Shown here: one piece after another, positions 34,286 through 43,179 of the stretch
Layout: every line of letters begins with the position of its first letter
Position numbering within the stretch: position 1 is the stretch's first letter
Assembly: GCA_023229435.1 (NCBI GenBank)
Contig: JALNZF010000003.1
Location: forward strand, 172,888-236,887
DNA length: 64,000 nucleotides
Direction: 5' to 3'
From: Nitrospirota bacterium
Lineage (GTDB): Bacteria > Nitrospirota > UBA9217
Position numbers and translations under genes: made by a program
Notes under the pieces: model-generated
Databases searched by the model: none
What the model saw: the letters and a program-made list of their open reading frames with translations, nothing else
What the model was told of the DNA's origin: nothing

Positions 34286-35495
34286 ATGCCATTTCTTCGT
34301 CAAACCGGGAACTTTTTTTCAGCAGTTGCCGTGCCTCCCACCACTCAAAAAGACCCTCATACGCGACGACAAACACGATGAAAAAACCGATTGACGGCAT
34401 GTACGCGCGATGCTCGAAGATGACATCGATGATCGGTACGAAGCTCTGAACAGGCGACAGGCCGATATAGAACCATGCCACGCCAAAGGGGATCAAAAGC
34501 CATCCCTTCTTTTTGTAAAGCCAGAAAGCCGCACTCACGACAACAATATGTCCTATGAATGACAGGATTGTCGGGAACTCAAACAATGTTCCGGCAATGC
34601 GATAATCATAATCAAGGTTCTGTTTGATGGGCAGGAACAGGAGCCTGATATAGGTCCAGATAACATTAAGAGAGGTAAGCCAGTAGGTTTTTGCCGTGAT
34701 GCCCGACGTTGTTGCCACATTAAAACCGATACCGGCACCCGAACTGGACGCGGCAAAAAGGTCAAGATTGCGCAAGACAATCACCCATGGGACAGCAACT
34801 GCTATATATACCATCCATCGGGAAGCGACAACGCGAAACTTGCCCTCGGCAATGAACAGATAATCATAGAGCATCAGAAGCGCCGGCAAGGTCACCGCCC
34901 ATTCCTTTGATCCCATGGAAAGGGCTGCGGTAAAGAATGCTCCCACATAGTAGGAGACCTTCTGCGTCCGCGCACCTTTAATGAACAGAAGAAATGTTGC
35001 AAGGTAGAAGAAAGTCGCCAGCAATTCCGTACGGGTAATAATATACGTCACCGCCTCGGTCTGAATAGGATGCACGGCAAACAGGAGCGCGCCGAACAAC
35101 GCCATCCGTTTGGCCTTTTCCCGATATTTATTTTCCAGGAGCGGCAGGTTCAGCGTCCGGAACATGAACAGATAGACGAAGATGCTGTTTGCGATGTGGA
35201 ACGAGATATTAAAAACATGCCAACCAACGACATTCAATCCGTTGAGCTGATAATTGAGCATCAAACTCAGGTAAACCACAGGCCGAACCCCGGCAAGCAG
35301 CATGCTGATATTATCAGAAGTCATCCGTTTGATGGATGCGTTTTCCACAATGGAGGGGTTGTCGTCAAAATGAAAGCTTGCCGTAAAGGTATTGGAATAC
35401 GCGATCAGGATCAGACCCGCAATGATGCAAGATGCGATCAGGGTAAATCTCCTGCTTGCGAAAAACATATTCACTTTCTCCGTTAACAACTGCAT
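34269..35495 (-). CDS. PMT/TMTC-like membrane glycosyltransferase without TPR tail
   Basis: About 408 residues with roughly 10-11 helices. The first loop, SNTFTASFHFDDNPSIVENASI, carries the Asp-rich motif of GT-C enzymes related to protein O-mannosyltransferases and the TMTC/DUF1736 group. VHPIQTEAVTYIITRTELLATFF and SKEWAVTLPALLML are further family blocks. Relatives usually end in TPR repeats; this one stops after the membrane part. Such enzymes use polyprenyl-phosphate sugars, which fits the DPM-like gene upstream. The start is uncertain: ATG 35495 or GTG 35504. Confidence 0.78.
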   Translation of the reverse strand: MQLLTEKVNMFFASRRFTLIASCIIAGLILIAYSNTFTASFHFDDNPSIVENASIKRMTSDNISMLLAGVRPVVYLSLMLNYQLNGLNVVGWHVFNISFHIANSIFVYLFMFRTLNLPLLENKYREKAKRMALFGALLFAVHPIQTEAVTYIITRTELLATFFYLATFLLFIKGARTQKVSYYVGAFFTAALSMGSKEWAVTLPALLMLYDYLFIAEGKFRVVASRWMVYIAVAVPWVIVLRNLDLFAASSSGAGIGFNVATTSGITAKTYWLTSLNVIWTYIRLLFLPIKQNLDYDYRIAGTLFEFPTILSFIGHIVVVSAAFWLYKKKGWLLIPFGVAWFYIGLSPVQSFVPIIDVIFEHRAYMPSIGFFIVFVVAYEGLFEWWEARQLLKKSSRFDEEMASKTAS

Positions 35496-35580
35496 GGCTG
35501 CCACCGTCCCCCTTACGTTCTATACTATTGCTCGAAAATGTAGCACGGATATTGGCTGAAGTAAAGAATATTCCCGGTCA

Positions 35581-35955
35581 TTAATCCTTTGCATCATGCT
35601 TGTCCATGGTCCGGCCCTTGCCTTCCACCATCTCCAGCCGCAATAGTGCCAGCTCTTGGGCCAGTTGTTTGTTCTTTTCGGACAATCCCGAGATGACCGA
35701 GGAAAAGTGCAGGGTTATCATCAAAAGGAACAGAAAGGCCAGAAGAAAGAGAAACGAGGGAGGGTAATAGATGCCTACCAGGGACGATACATACTCCAGC
35801 AGCCCTCGTGATGAAGCGAAGACCAGCAGAACCGTGCCGGCGAAAAGCCAGAGCAGGGAATATTTTTCTTTTAACCGCCCTCTCCTGATCAATTCAACGA
35901 TCAAGAGCAAACCCGATCCGCAACCCACGATAGCCATTATTTTCAATACGTCCAT
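35581..35955 (-). CDS. DUF2304 small membrane protein
   Basis: 124 residues with three hydrophobic helices (about 5-22, 33-50, 64-90) and a charged, coiled C-terminal tail (GLSEKNKQLAQELALLRLEM). DUF2304 proteins sit beside polyprenyl-phosphate glycosyltransferases and may anchor or assist them. Here the gene lies three bases after the DPM-like gene, with GAGGTG before its ATG. Confidence 0.8.
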   Translation of the reverse strand: MDVLKIMAIVGCGSGLLLIVELIRRGRLKEKYSLLWLFAGTVLLVFASSRGLLEYVSSLVGIYYPPSFLFLLAFLFLLMITLHFSSVISGLSEKNKQLAQELALLRLEMVEGKGRTMDKHDAKD

Positions 35956-35958
35956 GGT

Positions 35959-36654
35959 TCACCTCACTTTTTTCATCAGATCGATAAAAATAGCCATGAG
36001 CACTTTCGTCATGTAATAAATAGAGCGTATTGGCGTTATCGATGACCTGCCGCCGGTGCGTTCCCGCATGGCGGCGGGAACCTCCGCCATCCGCAGGCCG
36101 ATCTTATGCAGGAGGACCAGTGCCTCGACCTCGGGATAGTCATCGGGGTAGGTATAGGCAAAGAACTCAATTACCCGCCGGTTCGCTGCCCGGAAACCGG
36201 AGGTGCTGTCCGTCACCGTCATGCCCAGAATATGGGAAAGGACGAACGAGAATATCCCCATTCCCATCTTTCTGAAGACAGGGGCCTTATATCCCCCAAT
36301 GCTCATAAATCTCGATCCGACTACGAGATCCGCCCGATTCGCCTGAAGCGGCTCAAGCAACCGTTTTATCTCGCTGGCCAGATGTTGCCCATCGCCGTCG
36401 AACTGTACCGCGATATCATAGGCATTCCGTTCCGCGTACAGATACCCTGCCTGGACCGCGCCGCCGATACCGAGGTTGAACGGCAGATCCAATACCGTAA
36501 CCTCTAATTTGCGCGCGACCTTCGCGGTATCGTCGAAAGACCCATCGTTTACCACGAGCACATCCGCTGAGGGAATATGCTCCCTGAGGTCCCGGATCAC
36601 TCCGGGAAGGCTTGCTTCTTCATTGTATGCAGGTACGATGACCAATGTTTTCAT
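35959..36654 (-). CDS. DPM-like GT2 polyprenyl-phosphate glycosyltransferase
   Basis: 231 residues: LVIVPAYNEEASLPGVI, VLVVNDGSFDDT, AVQFDGDGQHLASEI with the DxD (FDGDGQH), and GSRFMSIGGYKAPVFRKMG. These match dolichol/undecaprenyl-phosphate mannose or glucose synthases. No membrane helices of its own, consistent with reliance on the DUF2304 partner. Three bases separate it from the neighbours on both sides, so it is part of a four-gene operon feeding the GT-C enzyme (inference). Confidence 0.88.
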   Translation of the reverse strand: MKTLVIVPAYNEEASLPGVIRDLREHIPSADVLVVNDGSFDDTAKVARKLEVTVLDLPFNLGIGGAVQAGYLYAERNAYDIAVQFDGDGQHLASEIKRLLEPLQANRADLVVGSRFMSIGGYKAPVFRKMGMGIFSFVLSHILGMTVTDSTSGFRAANRRVIEFFAYTYPDDYPEVEALVLLHKIGLRMAEVPAAMRERTGGRSSITPIRSIYYMTKVLMAIFIDLMKKVR

Positions 36655-36657
36655 ACG

Positions 36658-37704
36658 TTATTCTTTCAGCGCTATCTCGTATGCCGATATACGGAACTTG
36701 CAAAACAGGCGGTAGAGTTCGCGGCGGCCGATTTTTCTTACTGTTGAAAACGCGCGCCGCTGCCTGATAATGCCCGGCAGCGCCGAGAGCGCCGAATACC
36801 ATGCCTTGAGCAGGACCGCCATCGCGTCAAAGATTGACCGCTGTTCCGTAAATCTGCCGCTTGCCCCCTTGCCGGCCAGCGCGCCGTACAGATGGAAGAG
36901 AAGTCGCGTAAGCGTCCCGAGGGGACTGATCAGGATCATTTCCATTGGATAATATTTCAGCAGCACCCATATCCGGTTTCGCTCGACCAGAAACGCCTTG
37001 AACGGAGAATGGGCGGATGATGAAGCAGAATACTTGTGATACACTTTCGCCGAAGGCACATAGATGCATTGCCACCCGGCCAGTCTGGCGCGAAGACCGA
37101 GATCGACGTCATCGGCATACGCAAAAAACTCTTCGTCGAACAGACCGACCTCGTCCAGCATCTCCCGACGGTAGAGGCCCGCGCATCCGCTCGGAAAGAA
37201 TGCCTCTCCCGTTTGGTCATATTGCCCTTCGTCTTTCTCCATCCGCCCCTTTCCCCTCCCCAGTCCATCCGGATACAGAAGGAGCCCGACGTTGTCAATG
37301 ATATTGGGATTGTCATAGGAAAGTATCTTCGAGGCCCACATACCGACGTTAGCAGGGCCTGCCTCCGCTTCCTTCAGCAGGTTTGGGATCCATTCAGGAT
37401 CAACCCTGGTATCATTATTCAGAAGCGCAATATACTTGCCGGAAGCGATCCGGATTCCGGCGTTATTGCCTCCGGCAAAACCAATGTTCTCCGGCAGACT
37501 GACCACCCTTACGTCACGGTACCGTTCCAGCACATACTCCGCAGAACCATCCTGTGAACCGTTGTCAACCAGGATGATCTCGACCCCGCCGACGCTCTGC
37601 GCAAGCAGCGAATCAAGACATTCTCCCAGAAGATACTTCCCGTTCCAATTGACAATGACCACAGAGATGAGCACGTGCTTCAAAGAGCCATGATCTTTCC
37701 CCAT
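36658..37704 (-). CDS. GT2 rhamnosyltransferase-like protein
   Basis: About 348 residues with ISVVIVNWNGKYLLGECLDSL, IILVDNGSQDGSAEY, NIGFAGGNNAGIR and ALLNNDTRVDP, then FDEEFFAYADDVDLGLR, the signature of WbbL/RfbN-type GT2 enzymes. I start at the ATG 37704 just before the catalytic domain; no start in this region has a convincing ribosome binding site. First gene of the minus-strand glycan operon. Confidence 0.85.
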   Translation of the reverse strand: MGKDHGSLKHVLISVVIVNWNGKYLLGECLDSLLAQSVGGVEIILVDNGSQDGSAEYVLERYRDVRVVSLPENIGFAGGNNAGIRIASGKYIALLNNDTRVDPEWIPNLLKEAEAGPANVGMWASKILSYDNPNIIDNVGLLLYPDGLGRGKGRMEKDEGQYDQTGEAFFPSGCAGLYRREMLDEVGLFDEEFFAYADDVDLGLRARLAGWQCIYVPSAKVYHKYSASSSAHSPFKAFLVERNRIWVLLKYYPMEMILISPLGTLTRLLFHLYGALAGKGASGRFTEQRSIFDAMAVLLKAWYSALSALPGIIRQRRAFSTVRKIGRRELYRLFCKFRISAYEIALKE

Positions 37705-37830
37705 GTTATAAGAACAGCATGCATACTCGTTGTCAATCATAATCCATCGCTGCCAAACCATCGGCTTTTGGCATGAGCAACAGACAGCGTGATCTGAACA
37801 ATCGGTCCACACCCGGAAAGCAGCAATCGA

Positions 37831-38286
37831 TCAACAGGTTTTTTCACGATCCCTTTCCCTTCGATAGCGGACCACCGCCCAATAGATGAAGAAATAAGAC
37901 ACCATCGCCGCAATGACCCCTGCCACGACCGTCCCCGCAACAAAGGGCCACAGGTAGGGCCTCAAAATATGATACGCGCTGGAAACGGTGAGTGTCTGCC
38001 ATGCGATGACCGGCGTAACAATCGTACTCCCGGTTATGATAATGCCGAACCACAGACAAAATCCATACAGAGGGACCATGGTCCAGGGATTATTCACGAA
38101 TGCCGCAGTGAAGACCACCAGTTTGTTCAAACGGAATATCCATGCAAAAAAAAAGACGCTGGCCGTATGCAATCCAATGGTTGGTGAAAATGCAATGAAA
38201 ATCCCGACGGCAAAAGCAGTTGCAAGCATGTTCGGCGGGTCATTCAGCTGGAACAGACTTCTGATGCGGTCCCTGATATAGTTCAT
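37831..38286 (-). CDS. DUF2062 membrane protein
   Basis: 151 residues with three to four helices and the family motif AVGIFIAFSPTIGLHT followed by NNPWTMVPLYGF. DUF2062 proteins are of unknown function and are often near glycosyltransferase or lipid genes. It lies 13 bp after thiL on the same strand. Confidence 0.8.
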   Translation of the reverse strand: MNYIRDRIRSLFQLNDPPNMLATAFAVGIFIAFSPTIGLHTASVFFFAWIFRLNKLVVFTAAFVNNPWTMVPLYGFCLWFGIIITGSTIVTPVIAWQTLTVSSAYHILRPYLWPFVAGTVVAGVIAAMVSYFFIYWAVVRYRRERDREKTC

Positions 38287-38299
38287 GTGAGCATGCTTC

Positions 38300-39439
38300 T
38301 CAGAATGGTGATGTTGAGCGTTTCGCGCACGTGTTGACCCTTTTTTTGAAATGATTATATCCTGAAGGCTTCAGAGCGGTTTTTCTTCCCGCCGCGTTCA
38401 CCAGATACATTCTCTTTTCTGTCATAATCATCCCGATCTCGGTAACGGGAATATGCAGCGCCTGCAATTTCTTCATCTGCGCCGACGGCACGGTGAACAG
38501 AAGTTCATAGTCCTCCCCGCCGGACAAGGCATAGTGAAGAGCCGGTTTATTGAGGTGGTCTGCTGATCTCAGGAGCGATCGGGAAAGAGGTATTGCATCG
38601 GAACGGAGGACAGCGCCTACGCCGCTCTCCTCGCAGAGGTGGGACAGATCCGAAGAAAGACCGTCACTGACATCGATCATCGAACTTGCGCACCCGGAAA
38701 GCGCGATCCGCCTCCCCCACTCCACGCGAGGCACTGGTCGAAGATGACGCTTAATAAGTGCGGAGATCCCCCGATTAATTCGCTCGAGGGCAGGCTCCGT
38801 GAGGAGTGCGGAGTTAACGTCTTTACCGCTGACCCCCGACTTCCGACTCCTGACTCCTGACCTCTGACCCCTGACCCCTGACCCCTGACTCCTGACCAAT
38901 GATTTCAGAAGTTCCAGCCCAGCCCCCGAATCGCCAAGCGTTCCGGTAACGAATATCCTATCTCCCCGCTTTGCCCCTGCGCGAGAGATAACCGTTCTTT
39001 TTTTCGCTTCCCCGAGAGCGGTTACGCTTATAACAAGACCACCTTTTGAGGAGCAGGTATCTCCGCCCACAAGGACCGTCTTATGGACCCGTAAGAGCGC
39101 ATTGAACCCCTGGTAAAATTCCATCACTGCCTCAACAGGAATGCGCGCCGGGAGCGCGAGCGAGGTGAGACAGAACCGGGGCACGCCCCCCATCGCCGCA
39201 ATGTCGCTCAAGTTTATTGCGGCGGATTTCCAGCCAAGCGAATAAAAATCCGTACTGGAGAGGTCAAAATGCACACCCTCGATCAGCATATCGGTTGTTG
39301 CCAGAAGAAGTGTCGCGGGACCGTGTTTCAGAACAGCGGCATCGTCCCCCATGCCGATCGTCGTATCAGGTGATCGCCTGGAAGACAGCTGCTGAATGGC
39401 ATGTATCAGGCCGAATTCGCCCAGGTTTGATAGTTTCAT
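38300..39439 (-). CDS. thiL: Thiamine-monophosphate kinase with in-frame repeat insertion
   Basis: Phosphorylates thiamine monophosphate to the pyrophosphate cofactor. Motifs: GEFGLIHAI, IGMGDDAAVL, ATTDMLIEGVHFDL, AAINLSDIAAMGG, VGGDTCSSKGG, then MIDVSDGLSSDL and ALSGGEDYELLF. The usual length is about 310-335; this one has 379. Part of the excess is residues about 181-209, which are encoded by ten heptanucleotide units (38829-38898) and read as a Ser/Gly/Arg-rich peptide (RSQGSGVRGQRSGVRS). The insert falls between the ATP-binding N-domain and the LLTEPALERINRG helix, a loop likely to tolerate it. The frame is intact, so the enzyme is probably functional. Confidence 0.93.
   Translation of the reverse strand: MKLSNLGEFGLIHAIQQLSSRRSPDTTIGMGDDAAVLKHGPATLLLATTDMLIEGVHFDLSSTDFYSLGWKSAAINLSDIAAMGGVPRFCLTSLALPARIPVEAVMEFYQGFNALLRVHKTVLVGGDTCSSKGGLVISVTALGEAKKRTVISRAGAKRGDRIFVTGTLGDSGAGLELLKSLVRSQGSGVRGQRSGVRSRKSGVSGKDVNSALLTEPALERINRGISALIKRHLRPVPRVEWGRRIALSGCASSMIDVSDGLSSDLSHLCEESGVGAVLRSDAIPLSRSLLRSADHLNKPALHYALSGGEDYELLFTVPSAQMKKLQALHIPVTEIGMIMTEKRMYLVNAAGRKTALKPSGYNHFKKRVNTCAKRSTSPF
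38829..38898. repeat. Ten heptanucleotide units inside the thiL coding frame
   Basis: On the plus strand: CTGACCC, CCGACTT, CCGACTC, CTGACTC, CTGACCT, CTGACCC three times, CTGACTC, CTGACCA. Three adjacent units are identical. A change by one or two units would shift the thiL frame; a change by three would keep it. The same unit type is found between genes elsewhere in the window. Confidence 0.85.
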
Positions 39440-39478
39440 TTTATCATTCTGCCATGGAGATACGAAGTTTGAACTCCC

Positions 39479-39571
39479 ATGAAGGATGGACGCCGTAATT
39501 CTCGATGGACGATGGACGATTAAGACTCTTCGTCCGTCGTCCCTTCGTCCGTCGTCCCTCGTCGCTGTTTC
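39479..39571. repeat. Heptanucleotide inverted array, copy A4
   Basis: Units GATGGAC and CGATGGA on the left; CGTCCGT, CGTCCCT, CGTCCGT, CGTCCCT on the right. It shares GGACGCCGTA-TTCTCGATGGAC with A3 and A5. It lies between lon and thiL. Confidence 0.7.
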
Positions 39572-39576
39572 TGCCT

Positions 39577-41988
39577 TCAGCGCTTGACCCGGGCCCTGCC
39601 GGTCACTTTTTTCTTCGCGATCTTGCGGGGCAGCGTCTTGCGGAGCGCTGCGGCGAGCACATCGTCCACGATCGTCGCGAAGATAAAATGCATGTCCTTG
39701 CGCAGGTACTTCGGAAGATCCTCGAGGTCCTTTTCGTTCTCCTTCGGGAGTATCACGGTCTTGATCCCTGCCCTGCGGGCGGCGAGTGTCTTTTCCTTGA
39801 GCCCGCCGATCGGCATGACCCTGCCGCGGAGGGTCACCTCGCCGGTCATGGCAATGTCCTTCCGCACCGGTGTATTCGTAAAGACCGATGCCAGGGCCGT
39901 GGCCATGGTCACGCCGGCTGACGGGCCGTCCTTGGGGATCGCGCCTGCCGGCACATGGATATGGACATCCGTCTTTGCGAAGACGTCGGGCTGGATGCCG
40001 AGCTTCTCGGCACGGGAACGAACATACGTGAGCGCCGCATGGGCAGACTCTTTCATCACATCGCCCAAATGCCCGGTGAGCGTGAGCTGCCCTTTGCCGC
40101 GCATGGTCGTTGCTTCAATATACAGGATATCGCCGCCCGTCTCGGTCCAGGCCAGTCCGGTCACCACGCCGACCTCATCCTGCTCGCGCTCCACCTCGGG
40201 CATGAACCTCTGCACGCCAAGATACGTATGCAGGTTCTGCGGAGTGATCGTGACCAGTCCCTCTTCGCCTTCGGCGACCTTCCGTGCGATCTTGCGGCAA
40301 AGATGTCCGATCTCACGCTCGAGGTTCCGCACCCCGGCTTCACGCGTATACTGCGCGATGACATCGAGGAGCGTCTTGTCCGGTATGCTGATCTGCTTAT
40401 CCGTGATCCCATGCTCCGTCAACTGCCTCGGGATCAGGTAGCTCTTCGCGATGCCGAGCTTTTCCTGCTCCGTGTAACCCGAAAGGCGGATGATCTCCAT
40501 GCGGTCCCTGAGCGGGCTGGGGATCGGGTCGGTCATGTTCGCGGTCGTGATGAACATCACGCGCGACAAATCGAACGGCATGCCGATATAGTGGTCGCTG
40601 AAGGAATTGTTCTGTTCGGGGTCGAGCACTTCGAGCAGGGCCGCCGACGGATCGCCCCGGAAGTCGGCGCCGATCTTGTCGATCTCGTCGAGCATGAAGA
40701 CCGGGTTGTTGTTTCCCGCGGTCTTGATGCCCTGGATGATCCTGCCGGGAAGCGCGCCGACGTAGGTCCTGCGGTGGCCGCGTATCTCGGCTTCATCGCG
40801 TACCCCGCCGAGCGAAATGCGCACGAACTCGCGGCCCAGGGCGCGCGCGATCGATTTTCCGAGGGAGGTCTTGCCCACGCCCGGAGGGCCGACAAAGCAC
40901 AGGATCGGTCCCTTCATCTTCTCTTTCAGCTTGCGAACGGCGAGATATTCGATGATGCGCTCCTTCACCTTCTCAAGATCATAGTGGTCTTCCTCGAGTA
41001 CCTTGTGCGCCGCTTTGAGATCGAGATTGTCCTTCGTAGACTTGCTCCAGGGAAGCTCGGACAGCCATTCGATGTAGGTACGCGTCATGGAGGCCTCGGC
41101 CGCATCGGGATGCATGCGCTCGAGCCTCCGAAGCTGTTTCTCGGCCTCTTTCGCGGCCTTCTCCGGCATCTTGGCTTCTTTGATCTTCTCGCGCAGTTCC
41201 CGCATGTCCTCGGACCGGTCGTCCGTCTCGCCAAGCTCGCGCTGGATCGCCTTCAGCTGCTCCCGCAGAAAGTACTCGCGCTGTGTCTTGTCGATTTCAC
41301 CGCGAACATCGGCCTGGATCTTCTGCTGCATCGAAAGCAGCTCGATCTCCTTGCCGAGCGCCTCGTTGATGCGCTTAATCCGTTGAAGAGGATCGGTGAT
41401 CTCAAGAATCTCCTGGGCCTGTTCCACCTTGAGACCCATGTTCGCAATGGCCAGATCAGCGAGTTTGCCGGGGTCGTCCACATTCTCGATGACCACCATG
41501 ATGTCGGGAAGGATCACCTTGCCGAAGGAAACCAGGCGTTCGATCTGCTCCTTCACGTTCCGCATCAGGGCCTCGGTCTCGAGATTCACCGAAACCGGGA
41601 CATCGGGAAACGTCTTGATCTCGACCTGATAAAAGGGTTCCTTCATGAGGAACTTCACCGTCTTCGCCCGTGCAACTCCCTGGACAAGGATCTTGATGCG
41701 GCCGTCCGGCAGCTTCAACATCCGCATGATCACGCCGACCGTGCCGACGGAATAGAGGTCCGACGGCGAAGGGTTCTCCACATTAATATCCTTCTGTGAG
41801 GTCAGGAATATCATGCGGTTCCCTTCAAGCGCCACTTCGATGGCCTTGATGGACATCTCTCTTCCCACAAAAAGCGGAAGCACCATATACGGGAAGACCA
41901 CGATATCCCTGATCGGGAGCAACGGTATCTTTTTGGGGATCTCTATTGATTGCTGGAGATCTATGCTTTTCGTTTCAGTCTTTGCCAA
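39577..41988 (-). CDS. lon: ATP-dependent protease Lon
   Basis: Hexameric AAA+ serine protease for misfolded and regulatory proteins. 803 residues: LAN substrate domain (IPLLPIRDIVVFPYMVLPLFVGR), Walker A GPPGVGKTSLGKSIA, Walker B VFMLDEIDKIG and the protease domain with KDGPSAGVTMATAL (catalytic Ser) and Lys in GGLKEKTLAARRAG. The start is TTG at 41988, supported by AGGAGG five bases upstream. The C-terminal tail is basic (KIAKKKVTGRARVKR). Confidence 0.97.
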   Translation of the reverse strand: MAKTETKSIDLQQSIEIPKKIPLLPIRDIVVFPYMVLPLFVGREMSIKAIEVALEGNRMIFLTSQKDINVENPSPSDLYSVGTVGVIMRMLKLPDGRIKILVQGVARAKTVKFLMKEPFYQVEIKTFPDVPVSVNLETEALMRNVKEQIERLVSFGKVILPDIMVVIENVDDPGKLADLAIANMGLKVEQAQEILEITDPLQRIKRINEALGKEIELLSMQQKIQADVRGEIDKTQREYFLREQLKAIQRELGETDDRSEDMRELREKIKEAKMPEKAAKEAEKQLRRLERMHPDAAEASMTRTYIEWLSELPWSKSTKDNLDLKAAHKVLEEDHYDLEKVKERIIEYLAVRKLKEKMKGPILCFVGPPGVGKTSLGKSIARALGREFVRISLGGVRDEAEIRGHRRTYVGALPGRIIQGIKTAGNNNPVFMLDEIDKIGADFRGDPSAALLEVLDPEQNNSFSDHYIGMPFDLSRVMFITTANMTDPIPSPLRDRMEIIRLSGYTEQEKLGIAKSYLIPRQLTEHGITDKQISIPDKTLLDVIAQYTREAGVRNLEREIGHLCRKIARKVAEGEEGLVTITPQNLHTYLGVQRFMPEVEREQDEVGVVTGLAWTETGGDILYIEATTMRGKGQLTLTGHLGDVMKESAHAALTYVRSRAEKLGIQPDVFAKTDVHIHVPAGAIPKDGPSAGVTMATALASVFTNTPVRKDIAMTGEVTLRGRVMPIGGLKEKTLAARRAGIKTVILPKENEKDLEDLPKYLRKDMHFIFATIVDDVLAAALRKTLPRKIAKKKVTGRARVKR

Positions 41989-42007
41989 ACCGGCCTCCTG
42001 TTTTTTT

Positions 42008-42131
42008 AACTCCGATGGAAGATGGACGCCGTATTTCTCGATGGATGCTTTTTCGTCCGTCGTCCCTCGTCCGTCGCCCTTCGTTTTTTCGTTTCTCGTC
42101 CTTAGTCTCTCGTCCTTCGTCCTTCGTCAAT
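42008..42131. repeat. Heptanucleotide array, copy A5
   Basis: GATGGACGCCGTATTTCTCG (one of the core blocks) followed by GGATGCTTTTTCGTCC and then about ten CGTCCNT-type units to 42131. It lies between galU and lon, just upstream of the lon ribosome binding site. Confidence 0.7.
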
Positions 42132-42136
42132 TCGAC

Positions 42137-43009
42137 TCACAGCTTCAGCTTCTGAAGATAACTTCTGAACTCATGGCCGAATTCCCGGTTCTTCAGCCCA
42201 AACTGGACCGTTGCCTTTAAAAATCCCAGCTTATCGCCTGCATCGTGCCGTACTCCCTCGAATTCATACGCGTAGATCGGCTGCTTTCCCATAAGCCGCT
42301 TGAGTCCATCCGTCAGTTGGATTTCGCCGCCCTTGCCCGGCTTTGTTTGTTCGAGAGCGGTAAAAATTTCCGGGGTGAGGATATAGCGGCCGATGATCGC
42401 GAGATCGGAGGGGGCCTCGTTCGGAGAGGGTTTCTCCACCAGATCTTTCACGAGGTATACTCCGTCCTCGATCTTCTTCGCATCAATGATGCCGTAGTTC
42501 CGCGTCTGCGACTTCGGGACCTTCTGGATCGCCAGGATCGTGGCAGGATATCGTTGAAAGACTTTCATCATTTGCTTGAGCGCCGGCGTCTTTGCATCAA
42601 TGATATCATCGCCGAGCAATACGGCGAACGGTTCGTCGCCGATCACGCGTTTTGCGGTCAGCACCGCGTGTCCAAGACCCAGCGCCTTTTTCTGCCGTAT
42701 ATAACAGAACGTCACCAGATCGGCGATCAGCTGCATCTCGGAGAGCAGCTTATGTTTGCCCTTTGCCTTGAGGTCTTCCTCGAGTTCGAACGCTACATCA
42801 AAATGGTCCTCGATCGCCCGTTTGCCCCGGCCGGTGATCAACACGATCTCGTCGATGCCGGACGCCACGGCCTCTTCCACCACATACTGGATAAGCGGCT
42901 TGTCCACCAGCGGCATCATCTCTTTCGGAGAAGCTTTGGTGGCCGGTAAAAATCTGGTCCCCAGTCCGGCAGCGGGAAAAACCGCTTTTGTAATTACTTT
43001 ATTCGCCAT
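42137..43009 (-). CDS. galU: UTP-glucose-1-phosphate uridylyltransferase
   Basis: Makes UDP-glucose. 290 residues with VFPAAGLGTRFLPATKASPKEM at the start (nucleotide-binding G-x-G-T-R and catalytic Lys), VLLGDDIID and VEKPSPNEAPSDLAIIGRY. The ATG at 43009 has AGGA six bases upstream. It is likely to supply UDP-glucose and derivatives for the glycan loci nearby, but it has its own unit. Confidence 0.96.
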   Translation of the reverse strand: MANKVITKAVFPAAGLGTRFLPATKASPKEMMPLVDKPLIQYVVEEAVASGIDEIVLITGRGKRAIEDHFDVAFELEEDLKAKGKHKLLSEMQLIADLVTFCYIRQKKALGLGHAVLTAKRVIGDEPFAVLLGDDIIDAKTPALKQMMKVFQRYPATILAIQKVPKSQTRNYGIIDAKKIEDGVYLVKDLVEKPSPNEAPSDLAIIGRYILTPEIFTALEQTKPGKGGEIQLTDGLKRLMGKQPIYAYEFEGVRHDAGDKLGFLKATVQFGLKNREFGHEFRSYLQKLKL

Positions 43010-43179
43010 AGTGTCCTGAGCGTTATTCTAAGTAACTATCCGGCAAATGTCAAGAAAAGACGGGAATACGCGGAGCGCATGGCGTATAGGATACGACGCA
43101 TGGGGCATAGAGCATGGCGCAAAGGGTAGAGTCTCTCTGCTCTGCTCTGCTCTTCGCGCTCTGCACGTTGCGAATTCCG
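43010..43179. repeat. Intergenic stretch with word-like repeats (GCATGG / CTCTGC)
   Basis: No gene is visible. GCGCATGGCGTATAGG, ACGCATGGGGCATAG and GCATGGCGCAAAG on the left oppose CTCTGCTCTGCTCTGCTCT on the right, another short-period family. It separates galU from mlaD. Confidence 0.4.

Noticed and set aside
39955..41799. A 614-codon open frame antisense to lon
   Set aside because: It mirrors lon exactly, lacks any recognisable family and has no ribosome binding site. Codon bias of the real gene explains the missing stops.
39479..42131. Heptamer arrays as a CRISPR-like array
   Set aside because: The units are 7 bp, degenerate and have no spacers; no cas gene is near.
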